Under the pieces are notes generated by a model. The model was not told the DNA's origin, made no database searches, and was given only the letters and a program-made list of their open reading frames with translations. A stretch of 64,000 nt of DNA from JBFWWP01 sp050246115 (GTDB lineage Bacteria > Planctomycetota > UBA8108 > UBA1146 > JAJFFE01). The stretch covers positions 41,205-105,204 of the forward strand of contig JBFWWP010000023.1 of the NCBI GenBank assembly GCA_050246115.1, written 5' to 3'. Shown here one piece after another: positions 7,718-17,924 of this stretch. A program made the position numbers and the translations under genes. The stretch's first letter is position 1, and the number at the start of each line of letters is the position of its first letter.

Positions 7718-9655
7718 TCACCGTGAAGCGACGACGACCTGGCGGGCATGGGGCTGTGGGTGCGCGGCATCGAGCCCTCGCGCCCAGGCGGCGAGCGAGA
7801 GCAATCCCCAAAGCAGGTGACCGTGACGCGCTCTGCCGGTCCGGTGCTCCTCGATGAGCCGCTCGACCGCCGCGTCGGCAATCAGCTCCTGCTCGCGGAA
7901 GGACGGGTCTCGCAGACGCTCCTCGAGGTCGGCCATGAGTTTCGACCCGCGAAACCAGCGGTCCACCGGGATGCCGAATCCGCGTTTGGCACGTTTGAAC
8001 GTCTCCGCCGGCAGCCACGCCGCCGCGGTTCGACGCAGCACGGCCTTCCCTCGTCCGTCCGCGCCAAGGTGGGTGCTCATGGGGATGCCCGCCGCGAACT
8101 CGACGATGCGATAGTCGAGGAATGGCAGGCGCGCTTCGAGCGAGTGTCGCATGGTCGCGCGATCCACCTTCTCGAGGATGTCGCTCCCCAGATAGAAGCG
8201 CCGGTCGAGATCGAGGAGGAGTTCGAAGTCCGACCCGTGCCAGTCACGGGCATGACGCTCGAGTGGGGTCGGAGGCAGCGGTGTTCCGAGCGCCGTTCGG
8301 ACACGCTCGTGCAAGAGCGAATCCAGACGCGAGGGCGGGCACAGCGATCGTCTTCGAAGGAAACTCTCGGCGGGCGTGGCACTGAGGTCTCCGAGGAGCC
8401 GCAGCGTCTTACCCACCCAGTCGCTGCGCGTCGACCGCTGCCCGCGTCCGAGAATGGGATACAGTTGGCGCGCCCCGGCGAGCAGCGGGCTCGGCAGGCG
8501 GCGGTATCGCACCTCCCGCCGCAGCCAAGCGTAGCCGGCGAACAACTCATCTCCGCCGTCGCCCGCGAGCACGAACTTCACGCGCTGGGCCGCGAACCGG
8601 GCCAAGCGATCGGTGGGGAGGAGCGAAACGTCGGCGAAGGGCTCGCCGTAGTTCGCGAACAGCAGGTCGAGTTCTTCGATCGGCGCTTCGTGCATGAACT
8701 CGACGTGATGCTCCGCATGCAGGTGCTGCGCCGTGCGGCGCGCATCCGCGACTTCGTCGAAGCGTGCCTCGTCGAAGCCGATGGTGAACGCAGGGACCGA
8801 GCCACGGCTGTGGCGAGCCAGTCGTGCGAGGACTGTCGCCGAGTCGATGCCGCCGGAGAGGAACGCCCCGGCCTCGACGTCCCCGCGGGCGCGGAGCCGA
8901 ATGGCATCGTCGAGCAGGATCGCTAGCTCATCGCACCAATCGTCCAGCGGCCGCTCCTGGGGCGCGTAGGCGGGCAGTTGCCACCAGGCACGCGGTACGA
9001 CTCCGTCACCGTTGGGAAGCAGTCGCGCCCAGTGCCCGGCAGGAAGGCGGTGGATGCCGACATGAGGTGTCCGCGGCGCCGGCACGTAACCGAGGGTCAG
9101 ATAGTCGCGCAGGGCACGAGGGTCGGGGGCCTCGAGCGCGGCGTCCGCTGGCTCGAGCCCGGCGCGGAGGGCCGGCAGCTCCGAGGCAAAGGCGACCCCA
9201 CGAGAAGTGCTCGCGTAGAACAGCGGTTTGATCCCGAGGCGGTCGCGGATGATGTGAACCGACTGGTCAGCGCGGTCCAAGATCGCGAGCGCGAACATGC
9301 CGTTGAGCGCCGAGAGGCAAGCCGGCCCCGCCTCCTCGAACAGGTGCAGCGCGGTCTCGATGTCGGACCCGGTGCGAAACCGGTGCCCGCGCGCTTCCAA
9401 CTCGACCCGCAACTCCGGCGCGTTGTAGATCTCCCCGTTACCGACGATGAAGAAACGACCCGCCTCATCGGCGATGGGTTGGTTGCCGCCCGCCAGATCG
9501 ACGATCGACAACCGTCGAAACGCCAGGCCCGAAGCACCGTCGACGAACGTCCCCTCATCGTCGGGCCCGCGATGGGTCAGACGGTCACTCATTCGCTGCA
9601 GCCGGTCCCGCGGATCGACCCCGCTGTGGCCAACGAACCCCGCGATCCCGCACAT
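7718..9655 (-). CDS. asnB: Asparagine synthase (glutamine-hydrolysing)
   Basis: 645-residue two-domain enzyme. Residues 1-200 form the class II glutamine amidotransferase: Cys2 (MCGIAGF) is the nucleophile after Met removal, with RLSIVDLAGGNQPI and NGEIYN further on. From about residue 235 the synthetase domain holds the ATP-pyrophosphatase P-loop SGGIDS at 267-272 and a later GDGGDELFAGY block. It converts Asp to Asn with Gln and ATP, or acts on a similar acyl acceptor; AsnB paralogs in exopolysaccharide clusters amidate sugars or peptides. The start is fixed by MCGI and by GGGAGGAG upstream. It is a minus-strand gene with its own purine-rich leader and is 271 bases upstream of mqnC. Confidence 0.9.
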   Translation of the reverse strand: MCGIAGFVGHSGVDPRDRLQRMSDRLTHRGPDDEGTFVDGASGLAFRRLSIVDLAGGNQPIADEAGRFFIVGNGEIYNAPELRVELEARGHRFRTGSDIETALHLFEEAGPACLSALNGMFALAILDRADQSVHIIRDRLGIKPLFYASTSRGVAFASELPALRAGLEPADAALEAPDPRALRDYLTLGYVPAPRTPHVGIHRLPAGHWARLLPNGDGVVPRAWWQLPAYAPQERPLDDWCDELAILLDDAIRLRARGDVEAGAFLSGGIDSATVLARLARHSRGSVPAFTIGFDEARFDEVADARRTAQHLHAEHHVEFMHEAPIEELDLLFANYGEPFADVSLLPTDRLARFAAQRVKFVLAGDGGDELFAGYAWLRREVRYRRLPSPLLAGARQLYPILGRGQRSTRSDWVGKTLRLLGDLSATPAESFLRRRSLCPPSRLDSLLHERVRTALGTPLPPTPLERHARDWHGSDFELLLDLDRRFYLGSDILEKVDRATMRHSLEARLPFLDYRIVEFAAGIPMSTHLGADGRGKAVLRRTAAAWLPAETFKRAKRGFGIPVDRWFRGSKLMADLEERLRDPSFREQELIADAAVERLIEEHRTGRARHGHLLWGLLSLAAWARGLDAAHPQPHARQVVVASR

Positions 9656-10160
9656 GAAGGTACTCCTCCCGCGCCCCCCCCCAGGAGTTATCGGCGATTC
9701 ATCGCCGAGGCTTGCCGTCGGGATCGGCGAGCGGCAACAGGAACCTCCGGCGCTTGCAGCTCCTCTCCCGCTCCTCCGCTTCCCAATTCTCCCGCTCCCT
9801 TCTCCTCTTCCCCCTCCGCGATTCACCGCCGGGGCGTACGAAAGGGCGTGGACTCGTGAGTCTGTGTCGCGTTGGTGCGTTGGGCGCAGGAGAAGAGGGG
9901 AACAGAATCGTCGAAGCCGGGTTGGGAGCGCTGTGCAGGGCGATGGAGCCACCATCGTTACGCATATCAGGAGCCCAGGCTCATCGACCGCTCCGGCGCG
10001 CACTGGGAGCGCGGACAGCCTGTCCGCATCCGCCTCGCGTCCCGGCCCCTCCGCGCTCGACCCGAGCCTTGCGCCTCCATCACGTCCGTGAGCATCCTCT
10101 CACCCCGCCCATCGCGCCCGGGCTCGGGCCGTCTTCGGCGGTGCAAGCGGTTACCATTAC
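9656..10160. other. Intergenic region with purine/pyrimidine tract
   Basis: No gene is supported between asnB and the terminator at 10161. At about 9758-9818 the plus strand is almost pure pyrimidine (many CTCCTC and CTCCC blocks); on the minus strand this would be a purine-rich segment of the asnB mRNA leader, about 100-160 bases before its start. The rest shows nothing recognisable. Confidence 0.6.
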
Positions 10161-10202
10161 GCGGAGCCCGCGGCCCCCTCCGGGTGGGGCCACGGGCTCC
10201 GC
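10161..10202 (-). terminator. Strong hairpin terminator after FG-GAP gene
   Basis: GCGGAGCCCG (10161-10170) pairs exactly with CGGGCTCCGC (10193-10202), and after one C/A mismatch GGCCCC pairs with GGGGCC, giving a stem of 17 positions around an 8-base loop. It begins 35 bases past the stop of the minus-strand FG-GAP gene. It lacks a T-run. Confidence 0.6.
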
Positions 10203-10236
10203 GGTGTGTCCAATTCGCCGGGCGCGGTTCAGCCTG

Positions 10237-12648
10237 CTACGGACACGGCGGGAAGCTCGCGCAGCCGAGGCCATCGGCCGTGGGATCGGCGCCGCAGTTC
10301 GGGTGCGGGGCTGGCAGCGGCGGCCCAGCAGAGAAGAGGCGAGCTAGGCTCGAAACCGGGTCGCTCACGTTGACGTTCGAGTCGTCGTTCGCGTCCGCGG
10401 CGTCGAGGCAAGGCGGCATGGTGCCCGCCGAGAACAGGAAACTCAGCGTGGAAACGACGTCGGCGAGGTTGAAGGCCCCGTCGGCGTTGGCGTCCCCGCG
10501 AACGAAGCTCGCGCCACCTCCCCCGAGCGCAATGTTGTCCAAAGTGAGCCGGCCTGGCCCGAACAGATTGTCGGCGCTGAGCACGCCCACTCGAATTCGG
10601 TACTGGCCACTGCCGGTGAAACTCTGGGTCTCAGTGCCGCTCTGGCCGCTCGTGTCCGAGAGGGTGATCGGCCCAGCGACGACCGTGAGGCCAGTCACGA
10701 GGTCGATCAGGTCCCATGAGGCCGCGTCGAAGCCGGGGGCGTCGATCGACTCGTACGACCACGAGAACGATACCGACGAACTGCCCGGCGCCGTCGTGAA
10801 GTCCTGGTCGAGCGAAGTGAACGTGACTGTCGCGGCTGAAGTGGCTGAGTCATCGCCCCCGGTCACCTGCGCACCTCCGTCGACGAAGTCCACGGAGCCG
10901 TTGCGGCTCGCGTCGCGGACGCACCAGGGGATGCCGGTGGGATCGGCGAAGGTGCCGTTCGTGAGCGGACCGGGCAGTTCGTCACAAACGACGCTGACTC
11001 CGGAGAACGTGGAGATGCCGGGCCCGAAGGTGTTGTCGACCGTGAAGGTGCCGAGGCGCAGCAGGTATTGCCCCTCGCCTGCGAACGGCGTGTTCACCAC
11101 ACCGGAGGCGCCGTTTGCGCTCGCGAGCGTGACGGGGCCACCGACGACGGACAAGCCGGTGGACACGTCGATGAGATCCCAGAAGGCACCGTCGAACCCT
11201 GCCAAGTCGACCGTGGAGAACGACCACGCAAAGCCGATGCGGTGGATCGAACCGGTGTGCAGATCGAACGCCTGCTGGACATACGTCTGGCTGGGCGCGC
11301 CGGATCCGTCGTCACCGCCCGTGACCTCAGCCATGCCGCCCGCCAAGTCGACCGCCCCGTTCTGCGAGCCATCGACTTCGCACCAGACCTCCGCCGCGAA
11401 CCCGTCGAAAGCGCCGCTGCGAAATGTCGTCGATGCAGGCCGCCCGAACACGTCGGCCGCGCCGGTGTTGAAGGCGCCGGCGGTGTGCCCGAATGGGTGG
11501 CCGACGACGATGCTACCGGCCGCTACCGCGACGGCGCCCCCGAAGAGGTTGAAGGCACTCGGGCTCAGAGTGTCGAGGGTCCGATCGCGGAGCCATGAGG
11601 TGCCGTCGAATCGATACGAGTAGGCTCGCCCGAGAGGGTCGGGTCCGCTTGCCGATGGCGCCCCGACGGCGGCGAATCCGCCGTCGATGGCGACAGCGGC
11701 CCCGAAGCGGTCGAAAGCGAACTCAGCGATGAGCTTCTGCTCCTGCGACCAGCCCGCGGGTGACCGCCGAAACAAATAGGCTGCGCCGGCCGACGGGCCG
11801 ACCTGGTTCTCCCGCTCCGCACCGATGATGATCACGTCGCCGTCGATCGCGACAGAGGCACCGAATTCGTCGTTCACCCCCGTGTCATTGCCGGTCAGGA
11901 TCGGCAACTGTTGGGTCCAGGAGGCTCCGTTGAATTCGAAGACATACGCACTCCCGGCGGACCCATTGTTCAGGTTGGCTCCGACGACGATCGATTCCCC
12001 CGACACATCGACCGAGACTCCGAAGTTGTCGAAGCCAACCCCATCGCTGGCCGACAGGATCTGCTCCTGGATCCAGGTCGTACCACTGCGCCGGAACACA
12101 TAGACGAGGCCCTCCGGATCGGGGCCGTGCGCGTTCGGCGCGCCCACGACGATCACGTCGTCGTCGATCGCGACACTCGCACCGAAGCCATCGAATGCGA
12201 ACGAGTCGCTCGCCACCAACTTCTGCCGCTGGGTCCACGTGACTCCGTTGAACGTGAACACGTAAGCCGCGCCGGCGTTCGTGCCACCCTGGTCCTCGTT
12301 GGGGGCGCCGACCACGATCTCATCCCCATGGATCGCTACCGACCGACCGAACGAGTCCCCCGCTGCGAGATCGACGGCGAGTAGCTTCTGGCGGAAGCTC
12401 CAAGAAGTTCCGTTGAAGCCATACACATAGACCACCCCGCTGTTCGCGCCCCCATCGTCACCTCCCGGCGCCCCGAACACGGCGGCCCGGTCGTCGAGCG
12501 CGACGGCCCTCCCGAACTGGTCGTCGGTCTCGAAGTCGGGAGCGAAGAGCCGGGTCACACACTGCCCCTCGACAACCGTCGACACCCCGAGGATGGCCAG
12601 GGCGACCACCCATCCCAACTGTCCGCCCCGTCGTACCCGAACGTTCAT
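10237..12648 (-). CDS. Secreted FG-GAP repeat protein with dockerin-like C-terminus
   Basis: 803-residue exported protein. A signal peptide (LGWVVALAILGVSTVVEGQ) is followed by about seven FG-GAP units of the pattern DxFGxSVAIDGDxxVVGAP, each near 50 residues, which together would form an integrin-alpha-like beta-propeller (residues 30-395). Two homologous beta-sandwich-like units follow (about 405-555 and 560-705), sharing the motif GGxAxVTGGDD ... FDxAxWDLID. The end is a dockerin-like module (RGDANADGAFNLAD, DANDDSNVNVSD) and the tail CGADPTADGLGCASFPPCP. Calcium binding by the loops is expected. It is likely a cell-surface or released adhesion-type protein. A strong hairpin lies just past its stop, and a divergent gene starts 461 bases upstream. 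Confidence 0.8.
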   Translation of the reverse strand: MNVRVRRGGQLGWVVALAILGVSTVVEGQCVTRLFAPDFETDDQFGRAVALDDRAAVFGAPGGDDGGANSGVVYVYGFNGTSWSFRQKLLAVDLAAGDSFGRSVAIHGDEIVVGAPNEDQGGTNAGAAYVFTFNGVTWTQRQKLVASDSFAFDGFGASVAIDDDVIVVGAPNAHGPDPEGLVYVFRRSGTTWIQEQILSASDGVGFDNFGVSVDVSGESIVVGANLNNGSAGSAYVFEFNGASWTQQLPILTGNDTGVNDEFGASVAIDGDVIIIGAERENQVGPSAGAAYLFRRSPAGWSQEQKLIAEFAFDRFGAAVAIDGGFAAVGAPSASGPDPLGRAYSYRFDGTSWLRDRTLDTLSPSAFNLFGGAVAVAAGSIVVGHPFGHTAGAFNTGAADVFGRPASTTFRSGAFDGFAAEVWCEVDGSQNGAVDLAGGMAEVTGGDDGSGAPSQTYVQQAFDLHTGSIHRIGFAWSFSTVDLAGFDGAFWDLIDVSTGLSVVGGPVTLASANGASGVVNTPFAGEGQYLLRLGTFTVDNTFGPGISTFSGVSVVCDELPGPLTNGTFADPTGIPWCVRDASRNGSVDFVDGGAQVTGGDDSATSAATVTFTSLDQDFTTAPGSSSVSFSWSYESIDAPGFDAASWDLIDLVTGLTVVAGPITLSDTSGQSGTETQSFTGSGQYRIRVGVLSADNLFGPGRLTLDNIALGGGGASFVRGDANADGAFNLADVVSTLSFLFSAGTMPPCLDAADANDDSNVNVSDPVSSLARLFSAGPPLPAPHPNCGADPTADGLGCASFPPCP

Positions 12649-12884
12649 GTCGTCGTCCTTTCAGCCGTGAGTTGGAGCAAGCCCGACTTCCTGCACTGCC
12701 TTCGGCGTCGAGCCCGAGCGCGGCAGACCGTCGTCGCTCCTTGCAACTGCAACCGCTGTCGGCCCGTGACTCGGAATTCCGATGAGCTTGCAGTCGGGCT
12801 CGGCCTCGAGCCTCCCGGCGTGACCAGGACACGATCGCAACAAGTTTCCAGAGAAACACGTACGAGTATTGTGAGGATTCGTCG

Positions 12885-12914
12885 TTGAAATTGGGTGGCA
12901 AGGAGCTGTACACT
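12885..12914 (+). promoter_or_regulatory. Candidate promoter for beta-helix protein gene
   Basis: TTGAAA at 12885-12890 and TACACT at 12909-12914 are separated by 18 bases in an A/T-richer stretch between two divergent genes. If used, the mRNA leader would be about 190 bases. The remainder of 12649-13109 shows no gene or other site I recognise. Confidence 0.4.
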
Positions 12915-13109
12915 CACGACCGCTCAAAATCGACTTTACGCAAAATTCGTAATCAGCAGAGAGCGGAATCGAAGGGCTGCCCGCCCCCGACGACTCGCAC
13001 GGCTTCGACCCTACGCATTCGTGATTTCGTCCCGACTCCTTCGGCGAGCCCCACAGTGGGGCCTGTCGTCGGGACCCTCACGGATGTCCAACCATCCCCG
13101 GAGGTGGTC

Positions 13110-15893
13110 ATGGAGTCCCGTGGTGTACGTCGTTCGCTTCGTCATGTGACCCTCGCGGCGGCGTTCGCGATCTTCGCGTTCGTCGATTCAGCCGCTGCGA
13201 TGAACGCGCTGTATCGACTGAGGGTCCACACCGAGACCCGACCTGGCTCGAACGCCCTCGTGTCGGCAACCGTGTACCTGGACAATACGACCTACCCGAT
13301 GCCCGCAGGGGGCGACCCCAATGCAGCCCTTCGAACCGTTCACGGAGTGTTCTTCGGACTCCAGGTGCCCAACGGGTACGAACTCGTCTCCTACCGAGTC
13401 GGCGCGGCCATCACTCAAGCCTTGCAAGGTCAGGCGCCGTTCCTGCAGTCCATTCAGACGGTGCCGGGCGGCTTGACGTTCGCGATCATTCTCGATGACC
13501 AGCGGCTGCTTGGTATCCCGGCGGGGCATACCCAACCCGTCCTGGACCTGACGCTGCGCGCGATCAGCGGACCCCTCGGGAGTTTCGACCCGCGCGCGCA
13601 ACTCGCCGTCGGGGGCACCCCTCCAGGACCGGCGCAACTTCGCCCGGTCGACACCTTGGGCTCGCCACTGGTTCCGATCGCACTCAACATTGCCGGCGGC
13701 GGCACGGTTCGACCGGGGGTCCGCGGGATCGTCTTGGGGGATGCGACCGTGAGTGTTGCCGCCTCGGCGGGGCCGGGCTTCCCGACCCCGACCCCCGATG
13801 AACTCGTCGTCCAAGCCCTGGGGACCGCCAGCGGGTTCGCGGGCGACGACCCCACTTCGAGTACACCTTGCGACTTCGACCCGCCGCTCGGTACGTCTGC
13901 CGACTGGGACCTTACCGTCTGCGGTACTCCTGGTCCGGGTTGCCCGAGCCCACAGTGCGGTCCGGGGCCGGTGTACCCGACGATCACCGCCGCACTCCAA
14001 GCCTATCTCAGCCAGCCCTCACCGCCGGCCGCCCTCACGATACGCGTGATGCCGGGCACGTATCACGAGAATATCGTGATGGACATGAGCCAGTTCCTCG
14101 CGCTCGTGCGGATCTACTCCGAGGCGGGGCCGAGCTGCACGATCATCGACGGCGGTGGCGTCGGACCCTGCGTCGAGTTGGTCCAAAGCGGCTTCGCGGG
14201 CGGCATCATCTGGTTCGGCGCCGCCGACACCGAAGATCCGACCGGCTGGCGCGGATTCACGCTGCGCAACGGCGCCGCGGTGCGGGGCGCTGGGATGTCG
14301 CTGCGGGAGCAGTCCCACCAGGTGCGGATCATGGGGAACATCATCGGCGACCCGGCCCTCCCGAACGTCGCCGAGGAGGCCGGAGGCGGGGTCTACGTCC
14401 TGGGCGGCAACCACACCTGGCTCGCCCTGAACGAAATCCGCGATAACATCGTGCTCGGAACGTCGGGGCCGGGCTATCGCGGGGCGGGCGTCGCCTTCGA
14501 CCCTGCGTTCACCAAGGGCTCGACCTGGCTCACGCTCCAGAAGAACGACATCCACGGCAACGAGTTCGCGAGCGGCGGAGAGCCGCCCTCGGGACTCCCG
14601 CGCCAAGGAGGTGGCGTGTACGTGAACGCCGACGCACTCTTCGAGACCACGGTTCTGCGCATGTGCAGCAATCAAATCTACGACAACAACGCCGTGCAGG
14701 GCGGGGGCGTCTTCGTGCGCACGCGCAGCTCGGGGCCGCGCGTCGTCGCGTCGATCGTTGACAATCGGATCTTTGAGAACGACGCTTGGCTTCCCACGAC
14801 TTCCGTCACTACCAGTGAGGGCTACCAAGGCGGCGGCTTGTACTTGAGCTCGCGTGACCGCAGCCGGGTGCTGGTGATTCACAACGACATCTATCAGAAC
14901 GAGTCTCACGTCGATGATGGCTTACCCAGCGTCGTCCCTTCGCTCCCTCCTCACCAGGTGGGCGGCGGCCTGTACGTCGCCGCCACCCTCGACTCCGACG
15001 ATGACGAGCACGCGCTCGCGATCACCGGCAACTTCGTCCATGACAACCGAGCCGCCTACCAAGGCGGGGGCGCCTATCTCGCGCTGTTCGACGACTCCTT
15101 GAGCGGCGGCGCGCGGGCGCGCTTCCACACCAACTCGGTGACCGGAAACCGCCTTCTGGGCGCGGCGCCGTTTCCCCAGAAGCGGGGCTCGGGAACCTAC
15201 TTCGCGGCCTCGCTGCTCACCGTGCCGGCTGCAAACTTCGGGGCGTCCTTCGACGCCTCGAGCAACATCGTCTGGGGCAACGAGCCACCGACCCCGACCG
15301 GCGCCCTCGACGCCTACGCCGAAGGCTTCGCGGCCGGGAGCGGACCGTTTCGCTATTCGCACCTCGAAGCGGCCACGGTTGGCGTCGCGCCCCTCTTCGG
15401 TCCCGAGTGCGCGGACGTGAATCCCGGGGTGATGAATCTCTACACCGATCCCCACCTCGCGAACGACAACTCGCCCTGTGTCGACAGCGGCGACCCCTTG
15501 CTCACCGTCGGCGACCTGATCAGCGACACCGACATCGACGGGGAGAACCGCTTCATCGACATCCCGTCGGTCGGTCCGAGCATCCTCGACCGCGGCGCCG
15601 ACGAGTTCATGGGCGCCGAGTTCATCCGGGGCCTCGTGAACCCGAACTCGTCGGGCACCATCAGCATCGCCGACGTGGTGATCATCCTCGGCTTCCTCTT
15701 CTCGTTTCAGCCGCTCCCGTGCCTCGACGCCGCGGATGTGAACGATGATGGCGTCGTAAACCTGCTCGACCCGATCTACCTGCTCGACTACTACTACTTC
15801 TCGGGGCCGCTGCCGGCGGCGCCGTACTTCTCCTGCGGGACCGATCCTACCGTGGACTCGTTGGGCTGCATCTCGGCGCCGCTCTGCCCGTGA
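13110..15893 (+). CDS. Secreted right-handed beta-helix protein with dockerin-like C-terminus
   Basis: 927-residue exported protein. Start ATG 13110 follows GGAGGTGG; the longer frame from 12885 has no signal. A signal peptide ends near AAAMN (residue about 30). Residues 30-215 are beta-rich and recall cohesin-like or choice-of-anchor domains. From about 285 a pectate-lyase-like parallel beta-helix begins (YPTITAALQAYL, RVMPGTYHENIV), with many GGGVYV/GGGLYL turns and NDIxxN ladders to about residue 770. Such helices often bind or cleave polysaccharide, but no catalytic set is recognised. The end is dockerin-like (DVNDDGVVNLLD) plus the tail CGTDPTVDSLGCISAPLCP. The next gene begins 20 bases downstream, so the two may share a transcript. 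Confidence 0.8.
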   Translation: MESRGVRRSLRHVTLAAAFAIFAFVDSAAAMNALYRLRVHTETRPGSNALVSATVYLDNTTYPMPAGGDPNAALRTVHGVFFGLQVPNGYELVSYRVGAAITQALQGQAPFLQSIQTVPGGLTFAIILDDQRLLGIPAGHTQPVLDLTLRAISGPLGSFDPRAQLAVGGTPPGPAQLRPVDTLGSPLVPIALNIAGGGTVRPGVRGIVLGDATVSVAASAGPGFPTPTPDELVVQALGTASGFAGDDPTSSTPCDFDPPLGTSADWDLTVCGTPGPGCPSPQCGPGPVYPTITAALQAYLSQPSPPAALTIRVMPGTYHENIVMDMSQFLALVRIYSEAGPSCTIIDGGGVGPCVELVQSGFAGGIIWFGAADTEDPTGWRGFTLRNGAAVRGAGMSLREQSHQVRIMGNIIGDPALPNVAEEAGGGVYVLGGNHTWLALNEIRDNIVLGTSGPGYRGAGVAFDPAFTKGSTWLTLQKNDIHGNEFASGGEPPSGLPRQGGGVYVNADALFETTVLRMCSNQIYDNNAVQGGGVFVRTRSSGPRVVASIVDNRIFENDAWLPTTSVTTSEGYQGGGLYLSSRDRSRVLVIHNDIYQNESHVDDGLPSVVPSLPPHQVGGGLYVAATLDSDDDEHALAITGNFVHDNRAAYQGGGAYLALFDDSLSGGARARFHTNSVTGNRLLGAAPFPQKRGSGTYFAASLLTVPAANFGASFDASSNIVWGNEPPTPTGALDAYAEGFAAGSGPFRYSHLEAATVGVAPLFGPECADVNPGVMNLYTDPHLANDNSPCVDSGDPLLTVGDLISDTDIDGENRFIDIPSVGPSILDRGADEFMGAEFIRGLVNPNSSGTISIADVVIILGFLFSFQPLPCLDAADVNDDGVVNLLDPIYLLDYYYFSGPLPAAPYFSCGTDPTVDSLGCISAPLCP

Positions 15894-15913
15894 GCGCGAA
15901 AGGAGTTCGAACC

Positions 15914-17683
15914 ATGAGAATGAGAACGCAACAGGGTTTTTGGCTTGGGTCGTTGGCGCTCGCGGCGCTCGGGCTCTTCGGTTTTCCTGGGGCGGCGGTT
16001 CGCGGCGCAGAGCTGCAGGCCGGCTTCCCAGTGGAACTCGCCCCGCCGGATCAGCTCGAGTCGTCGGGCCCGATCAACATCATGGATCTCGACAATGACG
16101 GCACGCTCGAGATCCTGCAGCACGGACTGAACGGCACCATGTGGGTCCACAACCACGACGGCACCCCGTACACCGGGTTCTCGCTGGTGTCGACCCCGCA
16201 GACCTACGTCGACGGACTCACCCAGATCTTCATGGGCGACCTCGAAGGCGATGGGCTTCCGGACGTCGTGTTCCAAGGGGTGCCGACCACGGTGCTACCG
16301 AGCACCCACGGCGTTCGGCACACGGCCTTGAATGCCGACGGATCCATCAAGCCCGGGTGGCCGATCGTTCCCGACTCCGGCGGCACCACCAACTTCTACC
16401 GGCTCGCGGACCTCGACGGAAACGGCAGTCACGAAGTCGTGATCTTCAGCTCCGTGAGTCGGCGCCAGGTGTTCGCCTACTATGGCAACGGCCAGCCGGT
16501 CCCTGGCTGGCCCGTGACCATCCCCTGGGACACCCTGCCGTTCCCGAACAATCCCATCCTCTATTACGGGGGCTTCGCGGTCGGCGACGTCGACCTCGAT
16601 GGGGCGGCGGAGGTGCTGGTGGCGGTCGCACCATACACTGGCGGAAACATGGATCCCAACCAGGCGGTGGTGATCAACGGCGACGGCACCATCCGGGAGG
16701 GCTGGCCGAGGATCATCGGTCCGACCAGCAGTCACCAGCACCACCCGGTAGTGGTCGATCTGGACGGCCGCGGCCAGGCGGAGATCGTGTTCTTCGGCGG
16801 CATCGGAGGCGTCGCCATCTTCGACTCGTCGGGGAGCTTGGTCCACGAGCTCGGCGGTCAGACCTCATGGCCGGTGGTGCCGGTGTCGGGCATCACCTAC
16901 GACGGCAACGCCGTGGGGGATCTCGAGGGCGACGGCATGGTCGAGATCGTCGCGACCAACTACAACCAGCTCCTCCGCATCAAGCCAGTCGGACCGCTGC
17001 CGCCCATGCAACCCGATGTACTGCAGACCAACCTCCCGGGCTACAGTGAGTGGCGTGGGATCTCCATCGCCGACTTCGACGGCGACGGTCCGGCCGAGAT
17101 CGCGGTCTGGAGCATCAACTACAACGGGGTGGAAGAGGCGGTGCTGCACCTCCTCGACCTGAATCTCAACGAGCGCCCCGGGTTCCCGATCCACTTCGGC
17201 ACGCCGATCGTCTACGCGGGCGGCCTCCAGTATGTGACCATCCCGGCCGATCTCGACGGCGATGGCGACCTCGAACTCGTGCACGCCTACGCGACACACC
17301 TGTATGCGTGGGACATCCCCCGCACCGGCCCGGGCCCGGTCCGCATCGAGTGGGGCAACTATCACAACGATGCCGCGGGCTCCAACGACTACCACTCTCG
17401 CGCGCCGGTCGTTCGCAAGTTCATCCGCGGCGACGCGGCCGTCAGCGGTCAACTCGACCTGGCCGACGTCGTCACCGTCGCTCAGCACCTGTTCCTGTCG
17501 ACCCCGCACGGCTGCCCCGCGCAGCTCGACTTCGACGGCGACGATCACCTGAACATCGATGACGTCTTTGGCCTCGTGCAGTACCTGTTCCTCGCGGGCC
17601 CGCCGCCCGCGAACAACTTCCCGAACTGCGCGCCCATCCCGATCGACACCGACCTCGCCTGCGAAGGAGATCACTGCCCCTGA
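15914..17683 (+). CDS. Secreted VCBS/FG-GAP protein with dockerin-like end, copy 1
   Basis: 589-residue exported protein. A signal peptide (LGSLALAALGLFGFPGAAV) is followed by a propeller-like region of repeats with calcium loops such as DLDNDGTLEILQ, DLEGDGLPDVVFQG, DLDGNGSHEVVIF and DFDGDGPAEIAVW. These match the VCBS/FG-GAP type and would form a beta-propeller. The C-terminal dockerin-like module has one degenerate loop (GDAAVSGQLDLAD) and one good loop (DFDGDDHLNIDD), then a tail ending CEGDHCP. ATG 15914 is preceded by AAAGGAG. It is nearly identical to the next gene. A long hairpin 10 bases past the stop probably terminates it. Likely surface exposed; ligand unknown. Confidence 0.82.
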   Translation: MRMRTQQGFWLGSLALAALGLFGFPGAAVRGAELQAGFPVELAPPDQLESSGPINIMDLDNDGTLEILQHGLNGTMWVHNHDGTPYTGFSLVSTPQTYVDGLTQIFMGDLEGDGLPDVVFQGVPTTVLPSTHGVRHTALNADGSIKPGWPIVPDSGGTTNFYRLADLDGNGSHEVVIFSSVSRRQVFAYYGNGQPVPGWPVTIPWDTLPFPNNPILYYGGFAVGDVDLDGAAEVLVAVAPYTGGNMDPNQAVVINGDGTIREGWPRIIGPTSSHQHHPVVVDLDGRGQAEIVFFGGIGGVAIFDSSGSLVHELGGQTSWPVVPVSGITYDGNAVGDLEGDGMVEIVATNYNQLLRIKPVGPLPPMQPDVLQTNLPGYSEWRGISIADFDGDGPAEIAVWSINYNGVEEAVLHLLDLNLNERPGFPIHFGTPIVYAGGLQYVTIPADLDGDGDLELVHAYATHLYAWDIPRTGPGPVRIEWGNYHNDAAGSNDYHSRAPVVRKFIRGDAAVSGQLDLADVVTVAQHLFLSTPHGCPAQLDFDGDDHLNIDDVFGLVQYLFLAGPPPANNFPNCAPIPIDTDLACEGDHCP

Positions 17684-17692
17684 GGAGTCGGC

Positions 17693-17738
17693 GTGGACGC
17701 ACTCGTTCCGGAGTCCGGTCCGGATCGAGTGCGTCCAC
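17693..17738 (+). terminator. Long hairpin after copy 1 gene
   Basis: GTGGACGCACTCG (17693-17705) is perfectly complementary to CGAGTGCGTCCAC (17726-17738), and after one mismatch the interior adds TCCGG/CCGGA pairs around an 8-base loop. It is 10 bases past the stop codon. It has no T-run. The second copy of the gene lacks this hairpin. Confidence 0.6.
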
Positions 17739-17924
17739 GAGTGCCGATGGCAACGGGCGTGACTGCGCCCGCGCACGGTTGGGTTTCGAAGCGGAAGGCG
17801 CTTTGCTTTCGGGGGTGGGTGATCGCTTCGGAGAGAGCCCAAGGCGTTGGTGAGCGCGAAGGGGTCGAGAGGAGCACCGAGTGCAGAAGCGAAGTGCGAA
17901 CCAAACGAAGGGCGGGATGACGCG